Shown: positions 1 through 9,824 of the stretch, piece after piece | How positions within the stretch are numbered: the first letter of the stretch is position 1 | Layout: each line of letters opens with the position of its first letter | From: Shewanella baltica | Lineage (GTDB): Bacteria; Pseudomonadota; Gammaproteobacteria; Enterobacterales; Shewanellaceae | DNA: 64,000 nucleotides | Assembly (NCBI RefSeq): GCF_900456975.1 | Contig: NZ_UGYM01000002.1 | Location: 4,092,001-4,156,000, forward strand | Direction: 5' to 3' | The notes under the pieces: generated by a model | The model's database searches: none | Told to the model about the DNA's origin: nothing | Seen by the model: only the letters and a program-made list of their open reading frames with translations | Translations under genes and position numbers: made by a program

Positions 1-1360
1 CTTACTGGGTTTAAGCCAACTCACGAGCCTTAACCTTGAGCAACTGACGTTAATCGCCTTCGCGTTAAGCTTCTCCAGTACCGTATTTGCGGTCAAAGTG
101 TTAGAAGATAAGGGCGATGTCCAATCCCTCTACGGCCGGGTCGCCATTGGTATCTTGATTATGCAGGATATCTTCGCCGTACTGTTTTTAACAATTTCTA
201 AGGGCGATGTACCTTCGGTATGGGCCTTCGCATTACTCTTACTGCCACTGGCTAAGCCGCTCATTTATAAAGCCTTCGACCGTGTCGGCCACGGTGAACT
301 GTTAGTCCTGTTTGGTCTAGTGATGGCACTTGTGGTTGGCGCTTGGTTATTTGAATCTGTTGGCCTGAAACCCGATCTCGGCGCACTGATCATAGGGATC
401 TTGTTGGCGGGCCACAAAAAGTCCTCAGAGCTGGCAAAATCCCTATTCTATTTTAAAGAACTCTTCCTCGTGGCCTTCTTCTTAACGATTGGTCTCAACG
501 GTTTACCTACAGTATCGGATATCGTTCTCGCAGCACTGTTAGTGCTGCTAGTACCACTTAAAATCCTGCTGTTTGTTTACATTCTTACCCGCTTTAAGCT
601 GCGTTCACGTACCTCTATGTTGGGCTCGTTCAACCTAGGTAACTTCAGTGAATTCGGTTTGATTGTCGCCGCCGTCGCCACCTATAAAGGCTGGTTACCT
701 CCCGAGTGGCTAGTGATCATCGCCGTAGCATTAAGCTTTAGTTTTTTACTCGCCGCGCCGCTTAACGCTACCGTAGGTAACATCTATCAACGATTCCAGC
801 AGCGTTTAATCAAGCTTGAAAAACGCCCATTGCATCCAGAAGACAGACCGATAGCCATTGGCAACCCACGCTTCTTAATCTTAGGTATGGGCCGCATTGG
901 TAGCGGCGCCTACGATGAACTCAGGGAACAATTTGACGGCGAAATCCTCGGCATTGAGCACAAGCAAGACTTAGTCGATTTACATAAAGCCAAGGGCCGC
1001 AACGTAGTGCAAGGTGACGCCGCGGATACCGACTTTTGGGAGAAACTCGACAGAGCACCTAATCTTGAATTAGTGCTGCTGGCCATGCCGCACCACGCGG
1101 GAAATATGTTTGCGGTTGAGCAACTTAAGAAACTGAATTACCAAGGCAAGATCAGTGCGATTGTGCAGTACAGTGACGATGCTGCAGCACTTCGCGAATC
1201 GGGCGTACACAGTGTTTACAACCTGTACGAAGCTGCGGGTGCCGGTTTTGTGGATCATGTGATTTACGAGCTGTTGCAAGACTCAGAAAAAAACGCCGCG
1301 CAAGCGGAAGAAACAGCGCAAGTGGCTGATCCTAAAATTAATGCAGAGTCCAATAGTTAA
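1..1360 (+). CDS. CPA2-family cation:proton antiporter with RCK domain (5' end outside window)
   Basis: This is an inner-membrane K+ or Na+/H+ antiporter of the KefB/YbaL (CPA2) type. The reading frame is open from base 2 and the residues before the first GTG (base 98) continue the family motif (SSTVFAVKVLEDKGD), so the gene starts outside the window and the GTG is not the start. Hydrophobic segments fill the first two thirds. A cytoplasmic Rossmann domain of the RCK/TrkA-N type follows, with the nucleotide-binding motif GMGRIGSGAYDEL and the downstream acidic residue in EILGIEH. The C-terminus is a short polar tail. The transported ion cannot be told from sequence. Identification of the family is firm; the exact subfamily is not. 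Confidence 0.88.
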   Translation, partial: LLGLSQLTSLNLEQLTLIAFALSFSSTVFAVKVLEDKGDVQSLYGRVAIGILIMQDIFAVLFLTISKGDVPSVWAFALLLLPLAKPLIYKAFDRVGHGELLVLFGLVMALVVGAWLFESVGLKPDLGALIIGILLAGHKKSSELAKSLFYFKELFLVAFFLTIGLNGLPTVSDIVLAALLVLLVPLKILLFVYILTRFKLRSRTSMLGSFNLGNFSEFGLIVAAVATYKGWLPPEWLVIIAVALSFSFLLAAPLNATVGNIYQRFQQRLIKLEKRPLHPEDRPIAIGNPRFLILGMGRIGSGAYDELREQFDGEILGIEHKQDLVDLHKAKGRNVVQGDAADTDFWEKLDRAPNLELVLLAMPHHAGNMFAVEQLKKLNYQGKISAIVQYSDDAAALRESGVHSVYNLYEAAGAGFVDHVIYELLQDSEKNAAQAEETAQVADPKINAESNS

Positions 1361-1403
1361 GTGCCTGCTAATGCTGCATTGAATTAAAATCACGCCATAA
1401 TAG

Positions 1404-1446
1404 GCCGCACAAACGAGCAGTAACCTCCTCTGCAAGTTTGTGCGGC
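1404..1446. repeat. 11-bp perfect inverted repeat after antiporter gene
   Basis: Arms GCCGCACAAAC (1404-1414) and GTTTGTGCGGC (1436-1446) are separated by 21 bases. No T-tract follows on the plus strand, so it is not a canonical intrinsic terminator. It may be a 3'-end stabilising hairpin or a protein site in the antiporter-galK gap (1361-1655), which otherwise shows nothing I can name. Confidence 0.5.
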
Positions 1447-1655
1447 ATCCAACTAACTACTGACTAATCTTTACAAATCAATCGACTAGATAACGCACTG
1501 AATACGTTATTTTGACTTCCTATCACAGTCTCGATTTTCTCATTGCCGCCCATCGCCATTTCAGCAAAAAATCTCAGTTACATCACCGACTCAGTCGTGA
1601 TATAAATCGATGACGGTAACGAAATTAGCTCAGCTTTTTTGGAATTTTTTACAGC

Positions 1656-2801
1656 ATGTCAAACCCTGCGCAGCGCGCCACAAAGTTATTTGTCCAAACC
1701 TTTGGCACTAAAGCCGACGATTTATATCAAGCCCCTGGGCGCGTCAATCTGATCGGTGAATACACGGATTACAACGACGGTTTTGTACTCCCGGCAGCCA
1801 TTAATTTTCATACAGTTATTGCGGTAAAACGCCGTGACGACACTAAGTTTCGTGCCGTTGCCGATGCCTTTCCCGGACAAATTAAAGAGTGGACCTTCGG
1901 TCAAGAAAACGACATGGACCCGCAAGATGGCTGGGTGAATTACCTCAAAGGTTTTACTGCGGCTATGGCGCAAACGGGCTTATTAGCCAAGGGTTTAGAC
2001 TTAGCCATTGTGGGCGATGTACCACTTGCAGCGGGGTTATCCTCATCGGGCGCCCTCGTTGTCGCCTTCGGCACTGCCATCAGTGATACCAGCCAATTGC
2101 ATTTATCGCCAATGGCGGTAGCGCAACTGGCCCAACGTGGTGAGCACAGATATGTCGAATCGGCCTGTGGCATCATGGATCAAATGTGCAGCGCCATGGG
2201 TGAGCAAGACCACGCACTGCTGATTGACTGCTTAGATCTCGATAGCGAAGCCATTCCTATCCCAGAAAACCTAAGCCTTATCATCATAGATGCCCATATT
2301 GAGAAACAACGTTTAGCCGCCACCAATCAACAACGTCGCAACGAATGCGCCCAAGCTGCCGAATACTTTGGCTTAGATGCGCTGCGTCACCTCGATTTAC
2401 GTCGATTAGAAAGCGCAAAAGCCGATTTAGATGAAGTGTTATATCGCAGAGCAAAACACGTCGTCACAGAAAATCAAAGAACCCAGAGTGCAGCCCGCGC
2501 TTTAGAACAAAATAACATTCAAAAATTCAGCCGCTTAATGGCGGAATCCCATGCTTCACTGCGGGATGATTTTGAAGTGACACTGCCCGAATTTGATACC
2601 TTAGTTGAGATTGTCAGCCAAGTGATTGGCGAGCGTGGCGGCATCCGCATGACCGACGGCTGCGTGGTGGCCTTAGTTGATCATGAACTGACCGATGCTG
2701 TCGTGGCCGCCGTTGAACATGAGTTTTTCGACAAAACCGCAATTGATGCCACTGTCTATTTATGTTCCGCCAGCGCTGGCGCGGGCCGCATAGACAATTA
2801 G
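1656..2801 (+). CDS. galK: galactokinase
   Basis: Cytoplasmic GHMP kinase that phosphorylates galactose to galactose-1-phosphate, the first Leloir step. Its 381 residues match the usual length. The galactokinase signature is near residues 26-42 (APGRVNLIGEYTDYNDG) and the ATP-binding GHMP loop is VPLAAGLSSSGALVVA. Near the C-terminus GGIRMTDGCVVAL and SASAGAG are GHMP motif 3 elements. The signature position that is His in most galactokinases (GEHTDY) is Tyr36 here, read directly from codon TAC. galM follows 160 bases downstream on the same strand, so the pair forms a small galactose-use cluster; galT and galE are not in the window. Confidence 0.95.
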   Translation: MSNPAQRATKLFVQTFGTKADDLYQAPGRVNLIGEYTDYNDGFVLPAAINFHTVIAVKRRDDTKFRAVADAFPGQIKEWTFGQENDMDPQDGWVNYLKGFTAAMAQTGLLAKGLDLAIVGDVPLAAGLSSSGALVVAFGTAISDTSQLHLSPMAVAQLAQRGEHRYVESACGIMDQMCSAMGEQDHALLIDCLDLDSEAIPIPENLSLIIIDAHIEKQRLAATNQQRRNECAQAAEYFGLDALRHLDLRRLESAKADLDEVLYRRAKHVVTENQRTQSAARALEQNNIQKFSRLMAESHASLRDDFEVTLPEFDTLVEIVSQVIGERGGIRMTDGCVVALVDHELTDAVVAAVEHEFFDKTAIDATVYLCSASAGAGRIDN

Positions 2802-2961
2802 CCAGAACAGGCTTAAAACAAAGAAAACCAATACAGTGACAAGGCCGTCGATAACATACGAATTCATCGCTGAACTTTATGGTGTTGATGGCAAACAATA
2901 GGGTTAACATACTCATTTAACACAATAAGCAGTGAGCATATTCAACACAGAGGGAAGCTAA

Positions 2962-3996
2962 ATGGTACGTTTCAGTGTTTTGGATCCTTGGACCGATCCC
3001 CGCGGCGGCGAAATCGAACGGGTGAGGATCGACAATGGCATACTCGCATTAGAAGTCATCAGCTTAGGCGGAATTATCCGCGCTCTGTGGACCCCAGATA
3101 AACACGGCGAACGTGCCAATATCGTCCTTGGTTGCGACAGCGCCGAAGACTACCTGACGCAATCGGCTCACTTAGGCGCCATTGCTGGCCGCTTTGCGAA
3201 TCGTATCGCTAACGGCAAAATGCACTATCAAGGCCAAGATTATCAACTTGATGTCAACCAAGCGACTAACTGTTTGCACGGCGGCCGTGAAGGGTTTAAC
3301 CGTAAAAACTGGCACTTAGGCCAACTGCCCGATGGTGTGCGCTTGACCTTAATGAGTCCAGACGGCGACATGGGTTTCCCCGGTAATTGCACGGTTCAGC
3401 TGGATTATCGCCTCGCAGGCAATAATCTCTATGTGGAGATCTTAGCCTCGGTGGATAAAGCCTGTCCCGTGAGCTTAACCCAGCACAGTTATTTCAACCT
3501 CGATGGTTCAGAGACCAATCACGAACATTTGATGCAAATCGATGCCAAGCGTTATCTCACCATGAATGATGTCAGTGTTCCCACTGGGATTGCCGAGACT
3601 ACAGGATCAATTTTCGACTTGAGTCAGCCGATACGCTTAGGCGACAAACTGCATGCCGCAGAATTGGCGAGCACGCGCGGTTATGATCACTGTTATATGA
3701 TGAATGACCCCGACGGTTCACTCGCCCGCTTCGGCTGTTTAAGCAGTCCAGTAAGTGGCCGCGCTATGACGGTTTATACCAATCAACCGAGCGTGCAGCT
3801 CTACTGCGCTAACTTTTTAGATGGCACTGTGGGCCGCAATCAACAGGTATTAAATCAACATCATGGCGTGTGTTTAGAACCGCAGATGCTGCCAGACTCA
3901 CCGAATCAAGGCGAGCGCTTTGGTGATGATGTTTGGTTAGTGCCAGGCAAGGTTTATCACCACATCAGCCGATATCAGTTCGATGCCGATGCGTAA
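2962..3996 (+). CDS. galM: galactose mutarotase (aldose 1-epimerase)
   Basis: Interconverts alpha- and beta-D-galactose so that GalK receives the alpha anomer. 344 residues, normal for GalM. Visible family motifs are GRFANRIANGKM, the TNCLHGG segment, the catalytic His region SLTQHSYFNLDG, GYDHCYMM, and the catalytic Glu region VCLEPQMLPDSPNQ near the C-terminus. The ATG is preceded by GAGGGA at a suitable distance. The gene is probably transcribed with galK, although the 160-base gap is large enough for its own promoter. Confidence 0.94.
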   Translation: MVRFSVLDPWTDPRGGEIERVRIDNGILALEVISLGGIIRALWTPDKHGERANIVLGCDSAEDYLTQSAHLGAIAGRFANRIANGKMHYQGQDYQLDVNQATNCLHGGREGFNRKNWHLGQLPDGVRLTLMSPDGDMGFPGNCTVQLDYRLAGNNLYVEILASVDKACPVSLTQHSYFNLDGSETNHEHLMQIDAKRYLTMNDVSVPTGIAETTGSIFDLSQPIRLGDKLHAAELASTRGYDHCYMMNDPDGSLARFGCLSSPVSGRAMTVYTNQPSVQLYCANFLDGTVGRNQQVLNQHHGVCLEPQMLPDSPNQGERFGDDVWLVPGKVYHHISRYQFDADA

Positions 3997-4101
3997 CATT
4001 AGCTATAAACTAGCGGTATATTAACGGGTAAATCGAGTCGCGATAAAATAGCGATGAATTGAGGTTAACGCGCGGTTTCGCGGAAGGAAATAAAGCGATA
4101 A

Positions 4102-4165
4102 GGAATAAAATAAGCACTATTTTATTCCTTACACTCACAGTGTTAGCCCTTAAGCCGACACTGTG
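4102..4165. terminator. two inverted repeats between convergent genes
   Basis: Between galM (+) and the following minus-strand gene lie two perfect hairpins. The first is GGAATAAAATA / TATTTTATTCC (4102-4112, 4118-4128). The second is CACAGTGT / ACACTGTG (4136-4143, 4158-4165), which ends right beside the stop codon of the minus-strand gene. Convergent placement suggests bidirectional 3'-end formation, but neither has a long U-tract. Confidence 0.5.
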
Positions 4166-4570
4166 TTAATCATCAAAATCATCGACCCAATCATCGTCAA
4201 AATCGACGCCTACGGCATCGGATTCCACTTCTGGTTCAACTTCAGGCTTCGCCTTACGAACAGGCGCAGTTTCCTTCACGTTGTTTAGGTCAATACGAGC
4301 TTGATGCTTACTCATGAATTGAGCTCTAGCCGCCTTCCATGCACCACTAAACTTAGCCTCAGCAGCTTTTAACGCAGCCTCATCTAAGTCGTATAGGTTC
4401 ACTTTGACGATATCTTCCACATACTCAATGATCGCATCGCGATCGGAATTGTATAGGTAGATACGTCCTGGGGAGGCATCGGGCAGCTGGTTGTCATGGA
4501 CGACAATCGCGTTGCCTTTCGATGTTCTCAGCTCACCATACCAAACCTGTTTCTTTGCTGTGTTATACAT
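4166..4570 (-). CDS. hypothetical protein with acidic C-terminal tail
   Basis: 134 residues, probably cytoplasmic, not recognised. The first half is mixed alpha/beta with a KKQVWYGEL beginning and a segment PGRIYLYNSDRDAIIEYVEDI. An Ala/Lys-rich helix follows (AALKAAEAKFSGAWKAARAQF), then a linker rich in Pro, Glu and Lys. It ends in a strongly acidic stretch (VDFDDDWVDDFDD) resembling the acidic tips that mediate protein contacts. There is no signal peptide or membrane segment. It is transcribed alone, convergent with galM. Codon pattern and clean ends support a real gene. Confidence 0.7.
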   Translation of the reverse strand: MYNTAKKQVWYGELRTSKGNAIVVHDNQLPDASPGRIYLYNSDRDAIIEYVEDIVKVNLYDLDEAALKAAEAKFSGAWKAARAQFMSKHQARIDLNNVKETAPVRKAKPEVEPEVESDAVGVDFDDDWVDDFDD

Positions 4571-5055
4571 ATATGCTAATACCCTTAAATCAACACATAC
4601 ACTATGAGTTTTTTAGCCTGAATAAGCGAAGCATCGCTTGCTTTGATCCACGAATAGCGCCGGAAAGTCTCTGACGTTTTCAACTGGGTATTTTTACAGA
4701 ATATTTCCGATAATCAATGCCTCATACCATGAAATTTTCACTAATTACGTATTAATTTCTGCCAAAGTACCCAAAAAGTTTAATCATTAACGACTTTAGT
4801 CTAAAAAATCGACGCGGCAAGTTTTATTCCCAATAAAAAGCAATCATATCGACTATGTTCGATGGGCATAAACTTTACGATTCGAAGTTGCCGTTCGAGG
4901 TTACCGCAAGGTTAAGCATCAGGTTTAACCATGACGATTTAACGACAGTAGCGCAAACGACTATTTACCCCTACGTTACTCAGCCACTCTTTTGCCTGAA
5001 CGCTCTCAGACTTGCCTCAAATAGCCGCGACCTAAACGATGCATCGCAGCCGAGT
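4571..5055. other. 485-base intergenic region, no gene seen
   Basis: AT-rich spacer between the small acidic protein gene and the dehydrogenase gene, which are both on the minus strand. It contains the promoter side of the acidic-protein gene. A plus-strand frame from 4855 runs into the dehydrogenase gene and shows no protein-like pattern. I see no RNA gene or repeat here. Confidence 0.5.
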
Positions 5056-6057
5056 CTAAATGACCGTCAGTACCACCTTGCCCCTGTGCTCACCCGACTC
5101 CATCAACGCATGGGCTTTCGCGGCTTCGCCTAATGGGAAGGTCGCAAAAATATTGGGCACAATTTTATGGGCGTTTAACAGCGGCCAGACTTTCTCAAAT
5201 AATTCGGCGGCAATAGCGGCTTTAGCCTCCACGCTTTGCGGCCTTAAAGTCGACCCTGTCCACATAATACGTTTTGCCATCAGACGGAAAATCTCGACCT
5301 CGGCCTTAGGGCCACGCTGCATCGCCACCGACACCATACGGCCGTCCATCGCTAAGGCTTGTAAATCGAGGTTAATAAAATCGCCACCAGCGATATCAAA
5401 GACCACGTTCACGCCCTTATCTTGGGTGAGTGCCATGACAGGCTCAACAAAGTTTTGGGTGCGATAATTGATGACTTCAGCGGCGCCAAGGCTCAAGCAA
5501 TAATCGCGCTTCTCATCTTGCCCCGTCGTGGCAATGACTTTTGAACCTAAGGCGCTGGCAAGTTGAATGGCCGTACTGCCGATACCACCCGAGCCGCCGT
5601 GGATCAGCACAGTCTCGCCCGCTTTCAGTCCCGCACGCATAAACAGATTGCCCCATACGGTGAAGAAGGTTTCTGGCAATGCAGCGGCCTGCACATAACT
5701 AAAGCCCGTTGGGATAGGCAAACAGTGGGCAGCATAGGTGAGCGCATACTCGCCATAACCCCCGCCCGGAACTAAGGCGCAAACCTTGTCGCCGATTTGC
5801 CATTGGCTCACGCCTTCACCGAGGGCACAAATATCACCCGCGACTTCAAGCCCAATAATCGGTGATGCACCCGGTGGTGGTGGATAAGCGCCTACCCTTT
5901 GTTTGACATCGGGGCCATTCACTCCTGCTGCATGCACGCGGATCAACACTTGGCCAGCCGCTGGCACAGGCAAAGGCGAGCGCGATAGCTGCATCACCTC
6001 GGGCGCCCCGGGTTGCTCAACATGGATATGGGTGTATTCGCTTGGTAAAGCTGACAT
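5056..6057 (-). CDS. NAD(P)H quinone oxidoreductase-like zinc-free MDR dehydrogenase (PIG3 type)
   Basis: 333-residue cytoplasmic medium-chain dehydrogenase of the quinone oxidoreductase branch. The N-terminal GroES-like fold holds NGPDVKQRVGAYPPPPGASPIIGLE, cut here as NGPDVKQR and PIIGLEVAGDI, typical of the PIG3 subfamily. The nucleotide-binding motif is HGGSGGIGSTAIQLA near residues 150-165, followed by GLAEVINY-like SLGAAEVINYR. The structural zinc cysteine cluster of alcohol dehydrogenases is absent, as expected for this branch. It would use NADPH to reduce quinones or enones; the real substrate is unknown. Single gene with its own promoter region upstream of 6057. Confidence 0.87.
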   Translation of the reverse strand: MSALPSEYTHIHVEQPGAPEVMQLSRSPLPVPAAGQVLIRVHAAGVNGPDVKQRVGAYPPPPGASPIIGLEVAGDICALGEGVSQWQIGDKVCALVPGGGYGEYALTYAAHCLPIPTGFSYVQAAALPETFFTVWGNLFMRAGLKAGETVLIHGGSGGIGSTAIQLASALGSKVIATTGQDEKRDYCLSLGAAEVINYRTQNFVEPVMALTQDKGVNVVFDIAGGDFINLDLQALAMDGRMVSVAMQRGPKAEVEIFRLMAKRIMWTGSTLRPQSVEAKAAIAAELFEKVWPLLNAHKIVPNIFATFPLGEAAKAHALMESGEHRGKVVLTVI

Positions 6058-6532
6058 AAAAGCTCCTTTGGGAATGGCATCGACCTCATCACAGATGGCT
6101 TAGCATCTCAGGGGTCGAGTGCTAACTGCGGAAAAGTGCATCTAACCTTAATGCGGCTAAGCTAGCGCGAATTCAAGCCAAATAGCCACTCTTATTCCAC
6201 AAGGTATTCAATCAGGTATTTCATAAGGCATTCAATCTGGCCTTTCTAAGCCGTGGAGTCCCACAGACTCAGCTTCTGGCACGAGTCCTTTGAGCAATAA
6301 GCTGAACCTAAGCTGAACAGAAAAGATGTATCAAACAAATTTACAGGTAAATACTAGATATATTAAAAACTTACAGCCATCATTTGAACGCATTATTTGC
6401 TAGCTGCGATGTTTGTCGCGCTATTGTTATCACGCAAATAATCCAATGAGGTTTGATGCAAGCTTTGGTTCCACGCATCAAATAACGCCCAAGGAAGATC
6501 TGCTTTGCAGACTAGATAACTACGGATACACA
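6058..6532. other. 475-base divergent intergenic region
   Basis: Separates the minus-strand dehydrogenase from the plus-strand collagenase and must carry both promoters. The plus-strand frame is open from 6413, but that extension is low in protein character and the signal peptide starts at 6533. The only repetition noted is related CATAAGGCATTCAATC / AGGTATTCAATC phrases near 6200-6240. No gene seen. Confidence 0.5.
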
Positions 6533-9500
6533 ATGAAAAACACACTGCTCTTCGCAGCTATTAGCTTAGCTTTTGCGACTCCCGCTCTCGCCCATGACAC
6601 TCATACGAGTCACCCATTAGGCAGCAACACACCCAGCAATCCACAAGCGCAACCGGCACCACGACCACCCTCGGCGCCCATTAGCCAAATAGAATCCCAT
6701 AGACCGCTACTGCGGGAGACGCCATTGATGGCATCCCCGAATGAGCCAACTATGACAGAACAGACAATGACAGAACCGCCTAAGATGCATTCACGCAAGA
6801 AGCGAGAAGTATCTGAGCAACCGCCACTTAAGTTACAGAGTCGCAGCGCCGCACTGCAGAGCAATGACTGCAGTGACTTTGTCGGTAAATCGGGCCAAGC
6901 CCTAGTGGATCAATTGAGCCAATCGACACCCGAGTGCGTCGGTAAGCTCTATAGCCTCAAAGGCAGTGCTGCGACCGCGCTGTTTAGCGAGGCCAATGTG
7001 ATCAGTGTCGCCAACGCCATTGCCACTAAAGCCAAGGACTACACTGGGGTCGATGTTCAGCATCTTGAATCGCATATCTATTTTGTCCGCGCTGCCCTCT
7101 ATGTGCAGTTTTACAGCCCAAATGATGTACCCGCTTACAGCAGCGCCGCTAAGGCCAGCTTAAAATCGGCCCTCAACGCTTTATTTGCGAACGCTGCGAT
7201 TTGGACTGTTTCCGATGACAATGCTGGCGTGTTGAAAGAAGCCTTAATCCTGATTGACTCTGCCGAGCTCGGCGCCGATTTTAATCATGTCACCATAAAA
7301 GTGCTAACGGACTACGACGCTAACTGGCAAGCCAGTTTCGCCATGAACGCCGCAGCCAACTCAGTGTTTACCACCTTATTCCGCGCCCAGTGGAATGATG
7401 GCATGCAGGCACTATTCGCTCGTGACCAAGGCATTTTAGATGCGCTGAATAACTTCCAACTCGAACATCGTGACTTGTTAGGCACCAATGCAGAGTATCT
7501 GTTAGTCAACTCAGTCAAAGAGTTATCTAGACTGTATTACATTGATGCCATGCGCCCGCGAGTGACTCAGCTAGTTAAAAACATCCTCAGCAGCACCAGC
7601 AAAACCGAACCGAGCAAAGTGCTTTGGTACGCGGCGGCAGAAATGGCCGACTATTACGATCGTAGCCATTGTAACGATTACAATATCTGTGGCTTTAAGG
7701 CGCAGCTAGAGGCCGATACCCTACCTTTCAACTGGAAATGCTCCGACAGCCTTAAGATCCGCGCCCAAGATCTCTATCAAGATCAAGCCAAGTGGGCCTG
7801 TGATGTGCTGACCAGCCAAGAAAGCTATTTCCACAGTAAGCTCGAAACAGGCATGCAACCTGTAGGGCAAGATAACAACGATGATTTAGAGCTAGTGATA
7901 TTTGGCAGCTCGTCTGAATACAAATCCTTAGCGAACAGTATCTTTGGCATCAATACCGACAACGGCGGCATGTACCTTGAAGGCTCGCCCGCCGGACTCA
8001 AAAATCAGGCGCGTTTTATCGCCTATGAAGCCGAATGGCGCACGCCGGATTTCCATGTCTGGAACCTGCAACACGAATATGTGCACTACCTCGACGGGCG
8101 CTACAACCTGTTTGGTGACTTTAGTCGCGGCACGTCGGCCAATACCATTTGGTGGATTGAAGGCCTAGCGGAATACATTTCTTACCGTGACGCCAATACC
8201 GCGGCGATTGCCATGGGCGAAACCGGTGAGTTTATGTTGTCGACCATATTCAAAAACAACTATGAATCGGGCCAAGACCGTATCTACCGTTGGGGTTATC
8301 TGGCGGTGCGCTTTATGTTTGAGCATCACAGGGACGATGTAAGACAGATTCTCGCCTACCTACGTAACGACCAATACGCGGAATATCAAACCTTTATGGA
8401 TGGTATTGGCACACGTTACGACAACGAGTGGCAAGGTTGGCTCGCCAGCGGCTTGAGCACGGCTAACGATGGCATTGTCGATAAAGGCCCAAGTGATGTC
8501 GATGCCGAGCCCAGTGGCCGTGAAGGTAACTGGGCTGGTCCTGCGGGCACTATCAGTAAGGATTACTCGCCTTGCCAAGTGACGAACGAAGCCTACCGTT
8601 ACACAGAATCGGCCAGCCTTAAAATCAATGTGCCGATGGAATGTATTGATTCTAAACTCGGCCGCGCCAGTTTCAGTTTTACTAATACCGATCGCTCGGC
8701 CCAAGATCTGTGGATCAAGATTGGCGGCGGTTGGGGTGATGCCGACATTTATTTCAATTCTAAAAGTTGGGCAAGCCCAGAACAAAACCAAGGCGCGGGG
8801 ATCGGCAACGGTAACTATCAAGTCATTAAAGTGCAGTTAAACCCTGACGAATATTGGCATTACATTACCTTGTCGGGGGATTTTGGCGGCGTCGATATGC
8901 AAGTCAGCACCACTGAGTTGTTCGCTGATGTTGATCCCGATCTGAGAGATGGCGGCGTGGATCCTGAGCCACCAGCAAATTGCGGTGCAATAACCTTAGA
9001 CTATGGCCAGCTCACACTGGGCAAAAACGAGTGTATCAGTGGTGGACGCAACAGCTTCTACTTCTGGGTTGAGGAAGATAATACTCAGTTCACCGTCACC
9101 ACTAAGGGCGGCTCTGGGGATGCCAATCTCTACTTCAATGCCAGCGAGTGGGCCGACGCTGATAATGCCGATGCCAAGAGCACTCAAGTGGGTAATCAAG
9201 AGTCGCTAAGTTTTAGTGCCAATCGCGGCTGGCGTTATATCACAGTGGACACTGCCACTGAGTTTAGCGGTGTCACACTCACCCTCAATACAGGCGCGAG
9301 CAATACGCCTACGCCAGCTCTAATCGCTAATGCCTGCGCAACGCAATCGCCCTTGAGTCATGGTGAACTGAGTTCAGGCAAAGCCATCTGCACCACCGAT
9401 GGCCGCAGCGATTACTATCTTTGGGTGCCAGAAGGTACGAGTCAGTTAAGTATCAACTCAGCCCACGGCAGTGGTGATGTTAGCCTGTTTTCGGGGACAA

Positions 9501-9658
9501 CGTGGGCCAATGCTCAACACTTCGATGCAGCGTCTGTCACGCCCGCTAACACTCAAGAAAGTATCACAGTCGATGCACCAAGCCTGGGTTGGTATTACAT
9601 CACAGTGCAGAGTGAACCCCAGAGTTCAGGAGTCGCACTGCAGGTTGATTTACGCTAG
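6533..9658 (+). CDS. secreted microbial collagenase, peptidase family M9
   Basis: Zinc protease that degrades collagen or similar proteins outside the cell. I place the start at 6533 because MKNTLLFAAISLAFATPALA is an ideal signal peptide; the frame is open further upstream without a leader. A Pro-rich spacer of about 100 residues precedes the M9 activator and catalytic regions. The zinc site is HEYVH at residues 514-518, with the third ligand expected at Glu543 in WWIEGLAEY. After about residue 700 three related modules of about 100 residues follow (LWIKIGGGWGDADIYF, FTVTTKGGSGDANLYF, LSINSAHGSGDVSLFS), which look like pre-peptidase C-terminal (PPC) domains. 1041 residues in all. Confidence 0.92.
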   Translation: MKNTLLFAAISLAFATPALAHDTHTSHPLGSNTPSNPQAQPAPRPPSAPISQIESHRPLLRETPLMASPNEPTMTEQTMTEPPKMHSRKKREVSEQPPLKLQSRSAALQSNDCSDFVGKSGQALVDQLSQSTPECVGKLYSLKGSAATALFSEANVISVANAIATKAKDYTGVDVQHLESHIYFVRAALYVQFYSPNDVPAYSSAAKASLKSALNALFANAAIWTVSDDNAGVLKEALILIDSAELGADFNHVTIKVLTDYDANWQASFAMNAAANSVFTTLFRAQWNDGMQALFARDQGILDALNNFQLEHRDLLGTNAEYLLVNSVKELSRLYYIDAMRPRVTQLVKNILSSTSKTEPSKVLWYAAAEMADYYDRSHCNDYNICGFKAQLEADTLPFNWKCSDSLKIRAQDLYQDQAKWACDVLTSQESYFHSKLETGMQPVGQDNNDDLELVIFGSSSEYKSLANSIFGINTDNGGMYLEGSPAGLKNQARFIAYEAEWRTPDFHVWNLQHEYVHYLDGRYNLFGDFSRGTSANTIWWIEGLAEYISYRDANTAAIAMGETGEFMLSTIFKNNYESGQDRIYRWGYLAVRFMFEHHRDDVRQILAYLRNDQYAEYQTFMDGIGTRYDNEWQGWLASGLSTANDGIVDKGPSDVDAEPSGREGNWAGPAGTISKDYSPCQVTNEAYRYTESASLKINVPMECIDSKLGRASFSFTNTDRSAQDLWIKIGGGWGDADIYFNSKSWASPEQNQGAGIGNGNYQVIKVQLNPDEYWHYITLSGDFGGVDMQVSTTELFADVDPDLRDGGVDPEPPANCGAITLDYGQLTLGKNECISGGRNSFYFWVEEDNTQFTVTTKGGSGDANLYFNASEWADADNADAKSTQVGNQESLSFSANRGWRYITVDTATEFSGVTLTLNTGASNTPTPALIANACATQSPLSHGELSSGKAICTTDGRSDYYLWVPEGTSQLSINSAHGSGDVSLFSGTTWANAQHFDAASVTPANTQESITVDAPSLGWYYITVQSEPQSSGVALQVDLR

Positions 9659-9754
9659 TTGGCTGTCGTTGTTTAAGCCAGAACGTTTAAATCTGCTTAT
9701 TTAACTCTAGCCACTTAACACTAGAGGCTTAAATCAAGCAGCTGAATAAATAGC

Positions 9755-9785
9755 AAAATCCCTGCCATGGCAGGGATTTTTATTG
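9755..9785. terminator. bidirectional intrinsic terminator
   Basis: Perfect palindrome with arms AAAATCCCTGCC and GGCAGGGATTTT, followed by T-rich sequence on both strands. It sits between the converging collagenase (+) and Sel1-repeat (-) genes and probably serves both. Confidence 0.85.
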
Positions 9786-9824
9786 GCTAAATGCTAACGA
9801 ATACTCTTTTATATAAACATGAAG

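Noticed and set aside
4855..5133. Plus-strand 92-codon frame
   Set aside because: It overlaps the dehydrogenase gene, has no ribosome site and no protein-like pattern.
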